NCBI GenBank assembly: GCA_029781595.1
Contig: JAKOWJ010000354.1
Location: forward strand, 1 to 43,487
DNA: 43,487 nt
Source of the DNA: Pseudomonadota bacterium
Lineage (GTDB): Bacteria; Pseudomonadota; Gammaproteobacteria; Burkholderiales; Usitatibacteraceae
Direction: 5' to 3'
Each line of letters begins with the position of its first letter. Positions within the stretch are counted from its first letter, which is position 1. Made by a program: the position numbers and the translations under genes. The notes under the pieces were generated by a model, which saw nothing but the letters and a program-made list of their open reading frames with translations, made no database searches and was not told the origin of the DNA. Positions 1 through 8,470 of this stretch are shown in pieces.

Positions 1-1215
1 CACGCTGCCGAGGGCCGCCTCCACGAACACGTGCTCGCGGCGGCCGTCCTCGAGGATGGCGGTGACGTCCGCGGACTCCTCGCGGACGGCGGTATCGACG
101 GTGGCGACGACCTTGCGGCGCAGCTCGATCATGTCAGGCCTCGTGACGATCGCATCGGAGAACTCCTCCTCGCCCGCGCGCCCGAACGTGAGGCCCGCGG
201 CGAACCCGTGGTAAATGCTGTACTTGCCCTCCAGCCCGTCGCGCGGCTCCTTCTTGCCCGTGAGCACCAGGGCCAGGGGGTTCACGCGCAATTCGACACG
301 CTCGACGTCCGCGGGGTTCACGCCACGCTCGCGCAGCTGCGCGGCCGCGTCGATGGCAGGGTGGACGACGACGCCGCAGGCGTAGGGCTTGTAGGCGTTG
401 GCCGAAATCTCGAAACGGCTGCCCAGCGCGTCCACGGCCTCCCGCCAGTCGCACTTGGTGGAGACGACCCGGGCGTAGCCGAGTGGCGCCTCGATGGCCC
501 GCGGGCTGGCGGTGAAGCCGTGCCTGGCCAGCAGGGCGGCGGTGAGGCCGGCGCGGGCCGCCCCGCCCGGGTGGAAGGCCTTGGTCATGGTGCCGAACTG
601 CTCTCGCATGCCTACGGGCTGGGTAGCGGCGATGCCCAGGGCCATGGCCGTGCGCTCCTCGTCCAGGCCCAGCAGGCGCGCGCAGCCGGCCGCCGCGCCC
701 AGCGTGCCGGTGGAACCGGTGATGTGCCAGCCGCGCTCGTAGTGCTCGGGATACATGACGTTGCCCAGGCGGCAGGAGACGTCGATGCCCAGGACCAGCG
801 CATCGATGAGCGCGCGGCCGCTCGCCCCGGTGCCCTCGGCCAGCGCCAGCAGCGCCGAAGCCACGGGGCCGGCCGGGTGGATGATGGTGCGAAGGTGCGT
901 GTCGTCGAAGTCGAGCACGTGCGAGCTGATGCCGTTCACCAGGGCCGCGCCCGCCATGTCGAGGCGCTCGCGGCGCCCGAGGATGCAGGCCTGCGGCGCG
1001 GGCTCGAGCATGGCCAGGCCTGCCAGGGCGGCACTGGCGGCCTCGTGGCCCGAGGCCCCCACCGCGCAGCCGGCCCAGTTGAGGAAGGTGCGGTGCGCCT
1101 CGTGGTCCACCGCCTCGCTCCAGCTCCGCGAGGGGTGCGTCGCGACGAAGCGCGCGAGGATCCGGGTGACGGGCGGCGTGTCGGGGTCGGCGACCACCGG
1201 GGTGCTAGGGGCCAA
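1..1215 (-). CDS. MmgE/PrpD family protein, C-terminus cut by window edge
   Basis: The frame is open from the 5' region down to base 1 with no stop, so the C-terminus lies outside the window. MmgE/PrpD proteins include 2-methylcitrate dehydratase (PrpD), cis-aconitate decarboxylase and iminodisuccinate epimerase; the family fold is clear here but the substrate is not. Family hallmarks are the segment VLDFDDTHLRTIIHPAGPV, the glycine-rich GWHITGSTGTLGAAAG and the later KPYACGVVVHPAIDAA. I chose the TTG at 1215 because GGAG lies 8 nt upstream. An in-frame ATG at 1257 has no ribosome-binding site and sits inside a palindrome, and a GTG at 1197 is also possible. The gene is divergent from the valine operon. 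A role in methylcitrate metabolism of the propionyl-CoA made next door is possible but unproven. Confidence 0.88.
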   Translation of the reverse strand, partial: MAPSTPVVADPDTPPVTRILARFVATHPSRSWSEAVDHEAHRTFLNWAGCAVGASGHEAASAALAGLAMLEPAPQACILGRRERLDMAGAALVNGISSHVLDFDDTHLRTIIHPAGPVASALLALAEGTGASGRALIDALVLGIDVSCRLGNVMYPEHYERGWHITGSTGTLGAAAGCARLLGLDEERTAMALGIAATQPVGMREQFGTMTKAFHPGGAARAGLTAALLARHGFTASPRAIEAPLGYARVVSTKCDWREAVDALGSRFEISANAYKPYACGVVVHPAIDAAAQLRERGVNPADVERVELRVNPLALVLTGKKEPRDGLEGKYSIYHGFAAGLTFGRAGEEEFSDAIVTRPDMIELRRKVVATVDTAVREESADVTAILEDGRREHVFVEAALGSV

Positions 1216-1249
1216 GATCGGGGCTCCGGGGAAACATGGCGACGGAGCA

Positions 1250-1263
1250 TATCGCATACGATA
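1250..1263. promoter_or_regulatory. GntR-type palindrome in the mmgE/mmsA divergent gap
   Basis: The sequence TATCG-CATA-CGATA is a perfect 5-bp inverted repeat with a 4-nt spacer. On the minus strand its core reads ATCGTATGCGAT, one base from a full palindrome of the kind bound by FCD-type GntR regulators. It lies about 60 bp upstream of the mmsA -10 and just upstream of the likely mmgE start. This is inference; no regulator gene is in the window. Confidence 0.35.
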
Positions 1264-1319
1264 CGGCCGGTAAGAGCCGACCCCGACCGGCGGCGGCGAT
1301 TCCCGCGCCGGCCCGGACT

Positions 1320-1325
1320 TATAAT
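1320..1325 (+). promoter_or_regulatory. Consensus -10 box for the mmsA operon
   Basis: An exact TATAAT lies 75 bp upstream of the mmsA start codon in very GC-rich surroundings. No good -35 hexamer stands at 16-18 bp, which suggests an activated or regulated promoter. Confidence 0.5.
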
Positions 1326-1360
1326 GGCCTGGCACCCCAAAAAGACCATCGAGAACCGCC

Positions 1361-1379
1361 GCCCGCCCCCCGGGCGGGC
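1361..1379 (+). promoter_or_regulatory. GC hairpin in the mmsA leader
   Basis: GCCCGCCC and GGGCGGGC form a perfect 8-bp stem around a CCC loop in the predicted mmsA 5' UTR. It ends just before the GAGGAG ribosome-binding site at about 1386-1391. It could affect ribosome access, but nothing shows that it is regulatory. Confidence 0.35.
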
Positions 1380-1399
1380 CCCGCCGAGGAGACCCCCCA

Positions 1400-2926
1400 A
1401 TGGCTGCCAACCTCCAGGCCGTCGCCCAGACCGTTCCCACCGTGAAGCTGCTCATCGACGGCCAGTTCGTCGAGTCGAAGACGGCCGAATGGCGCGACGT
1501 CATCAACCCCGCCACCCAGCAGGTGCTGGCGCGCGTGCCCTTCGCCACCGCCGACGAGCTGGACCGCGCCGTGCGCAGCGCCGCGGCCGCCTACGCCTCG
1601 TGGCGCAACACCTCCGTGGGCGTGCGCATGCGCGTGATGCTCAAGCTCCAGGAGCTCGTCCGCCGCGACATGAAGAAGCTCGCCGCGTGCCTCACCGCGG
1701 AGCAGGGCAAGACCCTCGCCGACGCCGAGGGCGACGTCTTCCGCGGCCTGGAGGTCGTGGAGCACGCCTGCTCCGTGGGCTCCGTGCAGATGGGCGAGCA
1801 CCTCGAGCAGGTGGCCGGCGGCGTGGACGTCTACGCCATCCGCCAGCCCATCGGCGTGTGCGCCGGCATCACGCCCTTCAACTTCCCCGCGATGATCCCG
1901 CTGTGGATGTTCCCGATGGCGGTGGTGTGCGGCAACACCTTCGTCCTCAAGCCCAGCGAGCAGGACCCGATGACCTCCATGCTGCTGGGCGAGCTGGCGC
2001 TGGAGGCGGGGCTGCCGCCCGGCGTGCTCAACATCGTGCACGGCGGCAAGCTCGCGGTGGACACGCTCTGCACGCACGAGAAGGTGCAGGCCGTCTCGTT
2101 CGTGGGCTCCACGCCCGTGGGCCACCACGTCTACAACCTCGCCTCCACGCACGGCAAGCGCGCGCAGTGCATGATGGGCGCCAAGAACCACGCGGTGGTG
2201 ATGCCCGATGCCGCGAAGGACCCGTCGCTCAACGCCCTGGTGGGCGCGGGCTTCGGCGCCGCGGGCCAGCGCTGCATGGCCATCAGCGTGGGCGTGCTGG
2301 TCGGCAAGGCCAGCGAGTGGATCCCCGACATCGTCGCCAAGGCGAAGTCCCTCAAGGTCTCCGCGGGCACGGAGCCCGGCGCGGACCTCGGCCCGCTCAT
2401 CTCGAAGGCGGCGCACGCGCGCGTGACCTCGCTCATCGAGGCGGGCGTGAAGGAAGGCGCGAAGCTCGAGCTGGACGGGCGCGGCATCAAGGTGCCCGGC
2501 TACCCGGACGGAAACTTCGTCGGGCCCACGGTGTTCTCGGGCGTGAAGCCCGGGATGAAGATCTACGACGAGGAGATCTTCGGCCCCGTGCTGTGCCTCG
2601 CTTCCGTGGACACGCTCGACGAGGCCATCGCCTTCGTCAACGCCAACCCCTTCGGCAACGGCACGGGCATCTTCACGCAGTCGGGCGCGGCGGCGCGCAA
2701 GTTCCAGCACGAGATCGACGCGGGCCAGGTGGGCATCAACGTGCCCATCCCGGTGCCCGTGCCCTACTTCAGCTTCACCGGCTCGCGCGGCTCCAAGCTC
2801 GGCGACCTGGGTCCCTACGGCAAGCAGGCGGTGCAGTTCTACACGCAGGTGAAGACGGTCACCGCGCGCTGGTTCGACGACGCGGCCACCACCGGCGGGG
2901 TCAACACCACCATCAGCCTGAAGTAG
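1400..2926 (+). CDS. mmsA: CoA-acylating methylmalonate-semialdehyde dehydrogenase
   Basis: This 508-residue enzyme matches the MmsA branch of the aldehyde dehydrogenase superfamily. It would oxidise and decarboxylate methylmalonate semialdehyde to propionyl-CoA with NAD+ and CoA, the last step of valine (and thymine) breakdown in the cytosol. Visible features are the [18 protein letters not shown] segment, the cofactor region FVGSTPVG and the catalytic cysteine at about residue 292 in GQRCMAIS, which is the CoA-dependent family's form. C-terminal EEIFGPVL and [11 protein letters not shown] are also typical. It is preceded by a GAGGAG ribosome-binding site and is first in an operon; mmsB starts 6 nt after its stop. 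Confidence 0.96.
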   Translation: MAANLQAVAQTVPTVKLLIDGQFVESKTAEWRDVINPATQQVLARVPFATADELDRAVRSAAAAYASWRNTSVGVRMRVMLKLQELVRRDMKKLAACLTAEQGKTLADAEGDVFRGLEVVEHACSVGSVQMGEHLEQVAGGVDVYAIRQPIGVCAGITPFNFPAMIPLWMFPMAVVCGNTFVLKPSEQDPMTSMLLGELALEAGLPPGVLNIVHGGKLAVDTLCTHEKVQAVSFVGSTPVGHHVYNLASTHGKRAQCMMGAKNHAVVMPDAAKDPSLNALVGAGFGAAGQRCMAISVGVLVGKASEWIPDIVAKAKSLKVSAGTEPGADLGPLISKAAHARVTSLIEAGVKEGAKLELDGRGIKVPGYPDGNFVGPTVFSGVKPGMKIYDEEIFGPVLCLASVDTLDEAIAFVNANPFGNGTGIFTQSGAAARKFQHEIDAGQVGINVPIPVPVPYFSFTGSRGSKLGDLGPYGKQAVQFYTQVKTVTARWFDDAATTGGVNTTISLK

Positions 2927-2932
2927 CCGGCC

Positions 2933-3829
2933 ATGAAGGTCGCCTTCGTCGGCGTGGGCCACATGGGCGGGCCCATGTGCGCCAACGTGCTCAAGGCCGG
3001 TCACGCGGTGAAGGCGTGGGACGTGGCCGGCGCGAGCCTGGACGCGGCCGTCGCGAAGGGCGCTTCGCGCGCCACCTCCGTGGCCGACTGCGTGGCGGGT
3101 GCCGAGGCGGTGGTGACCATGCTCCCCTCCTCCCCGCACGTGCGATCGGTCTACCTGGGTGAGAACGGCGTGCTCTCGGCGGCGAGCGCCGGCACGCTGC
3201 TGGTCGACAGCTCCACCATCGACCCGCTCACGGCCCGCGAGGTGGCCTTCGACGCACTGGCCCGAGGCCTGCCGATGGTGGACGCGCCGGTGAGCGGCGG
3301 CACCGCCGGCGCCGTGGCCGGCACCCTCACCTTCATGGTGGGCGGCGCGCCGCGCGACTTCGAGCGGGCCAGGCCCCTGCTCGAGGCGATGGGCCGCAAC
3401 ATCGTGCACTGCGGCGCGAGCGGCAACGGGCAGGTGGCCAAGATCTGCAACAACCTGCTGCTCGCCGTCTCCATGATCGGCACGAGCGAGGCCATGGCCC
3501 TGGCCGCCTCGCTCGGCATGGACCCGAAGGTCTTCGCCGGCATCGTCAACACCTCCAGCGGCCGCTGCTGGAGCTCCGACACCTGCAACCCCTGGCCCGG
3601 CGTGATGGACGGCGTGCCCGCCTCGCGCGGCTACGCGGGCGGGTTCGGCGCCGACCTCATGCTGAAGGACCTGGGCCTCGCCACCGAGGCGGCCCGCGCG
3701 GCGAAGGTGCCGGTGCTGCTGGGCGCCCTGGCGCAGCAGCTCTACCAGAAGCACTCGGCCGACGGCCACGGCGGCCAGGATTTCTCCAGCGTCATCCTCC
3801 AATACCTGCGCGAACCCGACGAAAAATGA
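2933..3829 (+). CDS. mmsB: 3-hydroxyisobutyrate dehydrogenase
   Basis: The 298-residue protein oxidises 3-hydroxyisobutyrate to methylmalonate semialdehyde with NAD+, supplying the substrate of MmsA directly upstream. The N-terminal Rossmann motif GVGHMGGPM, the substrate-binding APVSGGTAGA segment and the GNGQVAKICNN segment carrying the family's catalytic lysine are all present. The C-terminal half is the all-helical dimerisation domain of beta-hydroxyacid dehydrogenases. Length is normal for the family. Its stop overlaps the next start as ATGA, so the two genes are probably translationally coupled. Confidence 0.96.
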   Translation: MKVAFVGVGHMGGPMCANVLKAGHAVKAWDVAGASLDAAVAKGASRATSVADCVAGAEAVVTMLPSSPHVRSVYLGENGVLSAASAGTLLVDSSTIDPLTAREVAFDALARGLPMVDAPVSGGTAGAVAGTLTFMVGGAPRDFERARPLLEAMGRNIVHCGASGNGQVAKICNNLLLAVSMIGTSEAMALAASLGMDPKVFAGIVNTSSGRCWSSDTCNPWPGVMDGVPASRGYAGGFGADLMLKDLGLATEAARAAKVPVLLGALAQQLYQKHSADGHGGQDFSSVILQYLREPDEK

Positions 3830-4593
3830 TCTCCCACCGCCGCGAAGGCCACACCGCCGTCCTCACCATCGACAACCCGCCGGCCAACACCTGGACGTCG
3901 GAGGACCTGCGCGCCCTGGAAAGCCTGGTGCACGAGCTGGAGGCCGACCGCGGCGTCTACGCGGCCGTCATCACCGGCGCGGGCGAGAAGTTCTTCAGCG
4001 CGGGCGCGGACCTGAAGAAGTTCGCCACCGACAAGGTGCACGCGCGCCACTTCATCGCCTGCTTCGGCGCGGCCTTCGAGGCGCTGATGAACGCGCGCTT
4101 CGTCACCATCGCCGCCGTCAACGGCTACGCGATGGGCGGGGGCCTGGAGTGCTGCCTCGCCTGCGACCTGCGCATCGCCGAGGCGCACGCGCAGATGGCG
4201 CTGCCCGAGCCCTCGGTGGGACTGCTGCCGGGCGGCTGCGGCACGCAGAACCTGCCCGCCCTCGTGGGCGAGGGCTGGGCCAAGCGCATGATCCTCACCA
4301 ACGAGCGGGTGGACGCGGCCACGGCCCTGCGCATCGGCCTGGTGGAGGAAGTGGCCGAGAAGGGCCAGGGGCTCGAGAAGGCCCTGGCGCTGGCCGCCCG
4401 CGTGGCCACCCTCTCGCCGCGCGCCGTCGCCTACTGCAAGAGCCTCATCCACAACGGGCGCGAGGCCGTGCCGCGCCGCGCCGGTCTCGCGCTCGAGCGC
4501 GAGCGCTTCATGGACCTCTTCGACCACGCCGACCAGCTCGAGGGCGTGAACGCCTTCCTGGAGAAGCGCGCGCCCGCATGGAAGAACGACTGA
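3826..4593 (+). CDS. Enoyl-CoA hydratase (likely methacrylyl-CoA hydratase)
   Basis: A 255-residue crotonase-fold protein. The oxyanion-hole segments are AGADLKKF and GYAMGGGLE. Both catalytic glutamates expected of a true hydratase are visible, in GGGLECCLACD and in LPEPSVGLLPGGCGTQ. In this operon the natural substrate is methacrylyl-CoA, hydrated to 3-hydroxyisobutyryl-CoA; that assignment rests on context, not on residues. It overlaps mmsB by 4 nt at its start and the next crotonase gene by 16 nt at its end, indicating one tightly coupled transcript. Confidence 0.9.
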   Translation: MISHRREGHTAVLTIDNPPANTWTSEDLRALESLVHELEADRGVYAAVITGAGEKFFSAGADLKKFATDKVHARHFIACFGAAFEALMNARFVTIAAVNGYAMGGGLECCLACDLRIAEAHAQMALPEPSVGLLPGGCGTQNLPALVGEGWAKRMILTNERVDAATALRIGLVEEVAEKGQGLEKALALAARVATLSPRAVAYCKSLIHNGREAVPRRAGLALERERFMDLFDHADQLEGVNAFLEKRAPAWKND

Positions 4594-5726
4594 TCGCGGG
4601 GGTGGCCCCGGTGCCCGTCGAGGGAGCCGGCGGCGACATCCTCGCGGAAGTGGCCGAGGGCGTGGCCACCGTCACGCTCAACCGCCCGCGGGCGCTCAAC
4701 GCGCTCTCGCTCGCCATGCTGGAGACGCTGGACCTCTGGCTGGACACCTGGGAGAACGACCCGCGCGTGCGCATCGTGGTGCTGCGCGGCGCCGGCGGCA
4801 AGGCCTTCTGCGCCGGCGGCGACCTGCGCCAGCTTCGCGAGATGTTCCTGCGCCGCACGGGCGAGCACGAGCGCTTCTTCGAGGTCGAGTACTCGGTGGA
4901 TTTCCGCATCCACGCCTACCCGAAGCCCGTGGTGGCCATCATGGACGGCATCGTCATGGGCGGCGGCATGGGCCTCGCGCAGGGCGCGGCGCTGCGCATC
5001 GGCGGGCCGCGCACCGCGGTGGCGATGCCGGAGACGCGCATCGGCTTCTTCCCGGACGTGGGCGCGACGTACTTCCTGCAGCGCGCGCCCCTCACGGTCG
5101 CGCTCTACCTCGGCCTCACGGGCGAGACCGTCGGCGCGGCCGGCGCGCTCTACGCGGGCCTGCTGGACGCCTGCTTCACGCCCGCGTGCATCGCCGCGCT
5201 GCCGGGGCGCCTCGCCATCGCCGCCAGCGCCGCCGACCCGCGCGCCGCGCTGGAGGACCTGGCGGTCCGCGGCGCCGTCCCGCAGGGCCCGGGGGCGCTG
5301 GCCGCCCTGCGCCCGGCGATCGACCGCCACTTCGGGCAGGAAAGCGTGGCGCAGATCGTCGCTTCCCTCTCGGCCGAGGACGACCCCCGCTTCCAGCCCT
5401 GGGCCGCCAAGACCCTCGCGCTCCTGGCCACCCGCTCGCCCACGCTGCTGCGCGTGGCCTTCGAGCAGCTGCGGCGCGGGCGCGGCCTGCCCCTGGCGGA
5501 CTGCTTCCGGCTGGAGCTGGGCCTCATCCACGGCTGCTTCGCGCAGGGCGATTTCCTGGAGGGCATCCGCGCCTTGATCGTGGACAAGGACAACACCCCC
5601 CGCTGGCGGCCACCTTCGCTCCCCGAGGTGGACGATGCCGCCGTCGAGGCCTTCTTCGCGGCGCGCTGGACGCCCGCCACCCACCCGCTTCGCCATCTCA
5701 GGAACCCCCAAGGAGGAAGAACTTGA
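4578..5726 (+). CDS. 3-hydroxyisobutyryl-CoA hydrolase (HIBCH type)
   Basis: The 382-residue crotonase-superfamily protein has the longer C-terminal region that marks the 3-hydroxyisobutyryl-CoA hydrolase branch. It would release 3-hydroxyisobutyrate and CoA, between the hydratase upstream and MmsB. Diagnostic segments are AFCAGGDLRQL, DGIVMGGGMGL and AMPETRIGFFPDVGATYFL, with the Glu and Asp used in HIBCH catalysis, and a late IRALIVDKDNTPRW motif typical of the family. The start chosen is the ATG inside the preceding gene's last codons, since the open frame upstream is only antisense-like shadow. The stop is embedded in the next gene's start as TTGA. Confidence 0.93.
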   Translation: MEERLIAGVAPVPVEGAGGDILAEVAEGVATVTLNRPRALNALSLAMLETLDLWLDTWENDPRVRIVVLRGAGGKAFCAGGDLRQLREMFLRRTGEHERFFEVEYSVDFRIHAYPKPVVAIMDGIVMGGGMGLAQGAALRIGGPRTAVAMPETRIGFFPDVGATYFLQRAPLTVALYLGLTGETVGAAGALYAGLLDACFTPACIAALPGRLAIAASAADPRAALEDLAVRGAVPQGPGALAALRPAIDRHFGQESVAQIVASLSAEDDPRFQPWAAKTLALLATRSPTLLRVAFEQLRRGRGLPLADCFRLELGLIHGCFAQGDFLEGIRALIVDKDNTPRWRPPSLPEVDDAAVEAFFAARWTPATHPLRHLRNPQGGRT

Positions 5727-6619
5727 AACTCGTGACCTTCTCGCCCGCCGCCGGCGGCACGCCCCGTCCCGGCCTGGTGCTCGACGGCGGCCGCGTCGTC
5801 GACATCCCGGCCCACGCCGCCCCCGTGGCCGGCGTCGACTTCTCCACGATGCTGGGCATCATCCGCGGCGGCGAGGCCGCGCGCGCCGCGCTCGATGCGC
5901 TGGCGGCCAAGGCGCCGTCCTCCGTGGCGATGGCGGACGTGAAGCTGCACGCGCCCATCCCGCGGCCGGCCAAGAACGTCTTCTGCGTGGGCTGGAACTA
6001 CCTGGAGCACTTCGAGGAGGGCGCCAAGAAGCTGCAGGACAACCGCGAGCTGCCGCAGTGGCCGGTGTTCTTCAGCAAGGCGCCCACCGCCGTGACCGGG
6101 CCGTTCGACACCATCCCCTTCGACGCCACGATCTCCACCACGCTCGACTGGGAGGTGGAGCTGGGCGTGGTGATCGGCCCCGGCGGCAAGAACATCAAGG
6201 CCGAGGACGCCATGAAGCACGTCTGGGGCTACACGGTGATCAACGACGTGTCCTGGCGCGACATCCAGCGCCGCCACGGCGGCCAGTGGCACAAGGGCAA
6301 GAGCCTGGACGGCACCTGCCCCATGGGCCCCGTCCTGGTGACGGCCGACAGCCTGGACCACGCGAACCTGCGCGTGAGCTGCCGCGTCAACGGCGTGACC
6401 AAGCAGGAGTCCAACACGAAGTTCCTTTATTTCAAGGTGCCGCGCCTCATCCAGGACCTGTCCATGGGCATGACCCTGGAAGCCGGCGACGTCATCTCCA
6501 CCGGCACCCCCGAGGGCGTGGGCTTCGCGCGCAACCCTCCCGAGTTCATGAAGCCCGGCGACCTCATGGAGACCGAGATCGAGGGCATCGGGGTGATGCG
6601 CAATCCCATCGGGGGTTGA
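5723..6619 (+). CDS. Fumarylacetoacetate hydrolase (FAH) family protein
   Basis: This 298-residue protein has the FAH fold shared by fumarylpyruvate hydrolases, 2-oxo acid decarboxylases and ureidoglycolate lyase-like enzymes. The segments NVFCVGWNYLEH, FFSKAPTAVTGP, DWEVELGVVIG (metal-binding Glu pair) and NDVSWRDIQ (metal-binding Asp) support a Mg2+ or Mn2+ dependent C-C hydrolase, followed by STGTPEGVGFARNP. Translation most likely begins at a TTG, since a strong AGGAGG stands 6 nt upstream and the TTG overlaps the previous stop. It is co-transcribed with the valine genes, where no FAH reaction is needed, so its substrate is unknown. Confidence 0.88.
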   Translation: MKLVTFSPAAGGTPRPGLVLDGGRVVDIPAHAAPVAGVDFSTMLGIIRGGEAARAALDALAAKAPSSVAMADVKLHAPIPRPAKNVFCVGWNYLEHFEEGAKKLQDNRELPQWPVFFSKAPTAVTGPFDTIPFDATISTTLDWEVELGVVIGPGGKNIKAEDAMKHVWGYTVINDVSWRDIQRRHGGQWHKGKSLDGTCPMGPVLVTADSLDHANLRVSCRVNGVTKQESNTKFLYFKVPRLIQDLSMGMTLEAGDVISTGTPEGVGFARNPPEFMKPGDLMETEIEGIGVMRNPIGG

Positions 6620-6631
6620 CGCCCCACGGCC

Positions 6632-6657
6632 GAAGACGGCCAAATACGGCCGTCTTC
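6632..6657 (+). terminator. Stem-loop at the end of the valine operon
   Basis: GAAGACGGCC and GGCCGTCTTC form a perfect 10-bp stem with the 6-nt loop AAATAC, 12 nt after the FAH stop. No U-run follows, so it may be a Rho-associated or RNA-stabilising end rather than a classical intrinsic terminator. Confidence 0.55.
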
Positions 6658-6672
6658 CCCCTGGATTCCGCC

Positions 6673-7647
6673 ATGCCGAGCAAGATTCCGCCCGGGTCCG
6701 CCGTGATCGGGCGCATGGGCATCTACCGCAGGCTGGTCGCCATCCCGGCGCTGCGCAAGAGCTACGCCCGCAAGTTCGCGGCGGCGGCCTTCGTGAGCGC
6801 CCAGACGCCGCTGGCGGTCTTCATCGTCTACCTGCTCGTGGCCCGGGCCGACTGGGCCGAGATGTATCCCCTGCTCGCGGCGCTCCTTCTCGCTTCCGTG
6901 GCCGGCTTCCTGGGCACGCTGTGGCTGCTGCGGGAGATCCTGGTGCCGATCGACCTCACCGCCGAGGCGCTGCGCGAGTACCTGGAGACGCGCAAGGTGC
7001 CGGACCTGCCGGTGAGCTTTCCCGACCAGGCCGGGCGCCTCATGGAGGGGACGCAATACACCCTCGCCCAGCTCAACGAGACCATCAACCGGCTCGAGCG
7101 AGTGTCGGATTCCGACGACCTCACCGGCATCTACAACCGCCGCGCCGGCGAAAAGCGCCTGTCGGAGGAGATCGCCCGCGCCGAGCGCGACCTCGAGTCC
7201 TTCCAGGTCGCGGTCTTCGACCTGAACGGCTTCCGCGCGGTGAACGAGGCCCACGGCCACAGTGCGGGCGATGCCTGCATCTCCCACGTCGCGGCCCTGC
7301 TGCAGCTCAACGTGCGCCGCGGCGACTGGGTCGCGCGCTGGGGCGCCGACGAGTTCATCGTGGGCCTGCACCGCAACCGGGCGCTCAAGCAGGTGATGGA
7401 GCGCATCGTGAAGGCCATCGACGCGAGCCCCTGCGAGATCGCGCCCGGCCAGGAGCTGGTACTCTCCGTGAGCGCCGGCGTGGCCGAGTACCGGTTCGGC
7501 GCGGGCCAGGCGGGCGTGCTGGGCGACACCGACCGCGCCATCGCCGAGGCCAAGAAGCGCTCGCGCGAGCGCGGCGGCTCGCACGTGTGCTACTTCCAGG
7601 AAGTGACGACCGGCACGCGCCTGCCGGAGCAGGCCGTCGCGGCCTGA
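6673..7647 (+). CDS. Membrane-anchored GGDEF protein with GADEF motif
   Basis: The 324-residue protein has two predicted membrane helices (about residues 35-55 and 63-83), a short HAMP-like linker, a helical stretch QLNETINRLERV and a C-terminal GGDEF domain beginning at SDDLTGIYNRRAGEKRL. Diguanylate cyclases make c-di-GMP from two GTP at the inner membrane. The signature loop reads RWGADEF (residues 224-228), with Ala replacing the second Gly. The inhibitory site RxxD is intact at residues 215-218, five residues upstream. Activity therefore cannot be assumed either way. The ATG at 6673 is preferred because the membrane helices follow it at normal distance. Confidence 0.88.
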   Translation: MPSKIPPGSAVIGRMGIYRRLVAIPALRKSYARKFAAAAFVSAQTPLAVFIVYLLVARADWAEMYPLLAALLLASVAGFLGTLWLLREILVPIDLTAEALREYLETRKVPDLPVSFPDQAGRLMEGTQYTLAQLNETINRLERVSDSDDLTGIYNRRAGEKRLSEEIARAERDLESFQVAVFDLNGFRAVNEAHGHSAGDACISHVAALLQLNVRRGDWVARWGADEFIVGLHRNRALKQVMERIVKAIDASPCEIAPGQELVLSVSAGVAEYRFGAGQAGVLGDTDRAIAEAKKRSRERGGSHVCYFQEVTTGTRLPEQAVAA

Positions 7648-7655
7648 GGGCCGCG
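7638..7655. terminator. Hairpin between convergent genes
   Basis: CGCGGCC-TGAG-GGCCGCG is a perfect 7-bp stem whose loop contains the GGDEF gene's stop codon. It lies at the junction with a gene read from the other strand and could serve both. No U-run is present. Confidence 0.35.
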
Positions 7656-7657
7656 CC

Positions 7658-8395
7658 CTACCCCTTCATCCCGAACTGCGCCAGCGCGTCGCGCGCCATT
7701 GCCTTGGCCTGCGCGGCCATCTGCGCATCGCCCGTCTGCGCCGCCTGCTGGGCGATGGCGGCGATGAAGCCGCCCACCACCACGAAGGTGTCGTAGGCGC
7801 GCGTGCGCTTGTCCGCCGGCAGCGAGCGGAATGCCGGCAGTTCGCCCAGCACGTCGTTCAGGCCGCGCATCAGGGCCTCGCTCTGGTCGTCGGGGATCTC
7901 CACGCCGCGCGCCACCTGCAGGCTCACGCCGAGCAGCACGGCCATGCCCGCGGCGACGTTGTTGGGGCGGAAGCCGGGAGTGGCCTCGATGGCGCGCTGG
8001 ATGTCGCGGCCGGCCTTCACGAGGTCCTGGCGGTCCTTCGGGGTCGTGGCGCCCGCGGCCAGCTGCTCCGGCACGTCGCGGCGCCCGGCGGGCACGAAGT
8101 CCGTCGCGGTGATGGGCAGCCGGTACGCGGCCTTCGCCGGCGCGGCCGGTGCAGGCGGCGCAGCCCGACCCGCGGCCTGCTGTTGCCGGCGCATGTTCTG
8201 CTCCAGAGACAGGCGCATCGCGTTCCAGCCGGCCTGCTGGATCATCTGCGACATGAGGAAGTCGGCGTTGGCGGCGTACATGTTGCCGAACTGGCGGCCC
8301 GTCATCGTGTTCAGGTACTGCGCGGTCGCGGGCACGGCGGCCAGCGCCAGCGCGCAGGTCGCGGCCGCGAGCGCCATCCGGCGGATGCGTTTCAT
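7658..8395 (-). CDS. Exported protein of unknown function
   Basis: A 245-residue protein with a clear signal peptide (about residues 1-25, ending ATAQ). The mature part opens with YLNTMTGRQFGNMYAANADF, followed by a Met/Gln-rich helical stretch, an Ala/Pro linker and a helical C-terminal half (QDLVKAGRDIQRAIEA to ALAQFGMKG). It resembles uncharacterised proteobacterial DUF6683-type exported proteins, but I am not certain of that family name and assign no function. The ribosome-binding site AGGAGA lies just upstream of the ATG. It is downstream of the manganese-exporter gene on the same strand, with a gap of 75 nt, so it may share its riboswitch-controlled transcript. Confidence 0.75.
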   Translation of the reverse strand: MKRIRRMALAAATCALALAAVPATAQYLNTMTGRQFGNMYAANADFLMSQMIQQAGWNAMRLSLEQNMRRQQQAAGRAAPPAPAAPAKAAYRLPITATDFVPAGRRDVPEQLAAGATTPKDRQDLVKAGRDIQRAIEATPGFRPNNVAAGMAVLLGVSLQVARGVEIPDDQSEALMRGLNDVLGELPAFRSLPADKRTRAYDTFVVVGGFIAAIAQQAAQTGDAQMAAQAKAMARDALAQFGMKG

Positions 8396-8470
8396 GTTGC
8401 GTCTCCTGGTTCCGGCCGGCGGGCCGGGTTCACGGTCTACAACGGCATCGGCGGGCGGGAGCGGCCACCG

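Noticed and set aside
31-3162. Very long plus-strand open frame (over 1000 codons) antisense to mmgE and out of frame in mmsA
   Set aside because: It is low-complexity Arg/Gly/Ala-rich translation typical of shadow frames in high-GC DNA, and it crosses two clear genes on opposite strands.
1319-3802. Minus-strand open frame of more than 800 codons across mmsA and mmsB
   Set aside because: His/Val/Arg-rich antisense shadow with no family features; the plus-strand genes have intact catalytic motifs.
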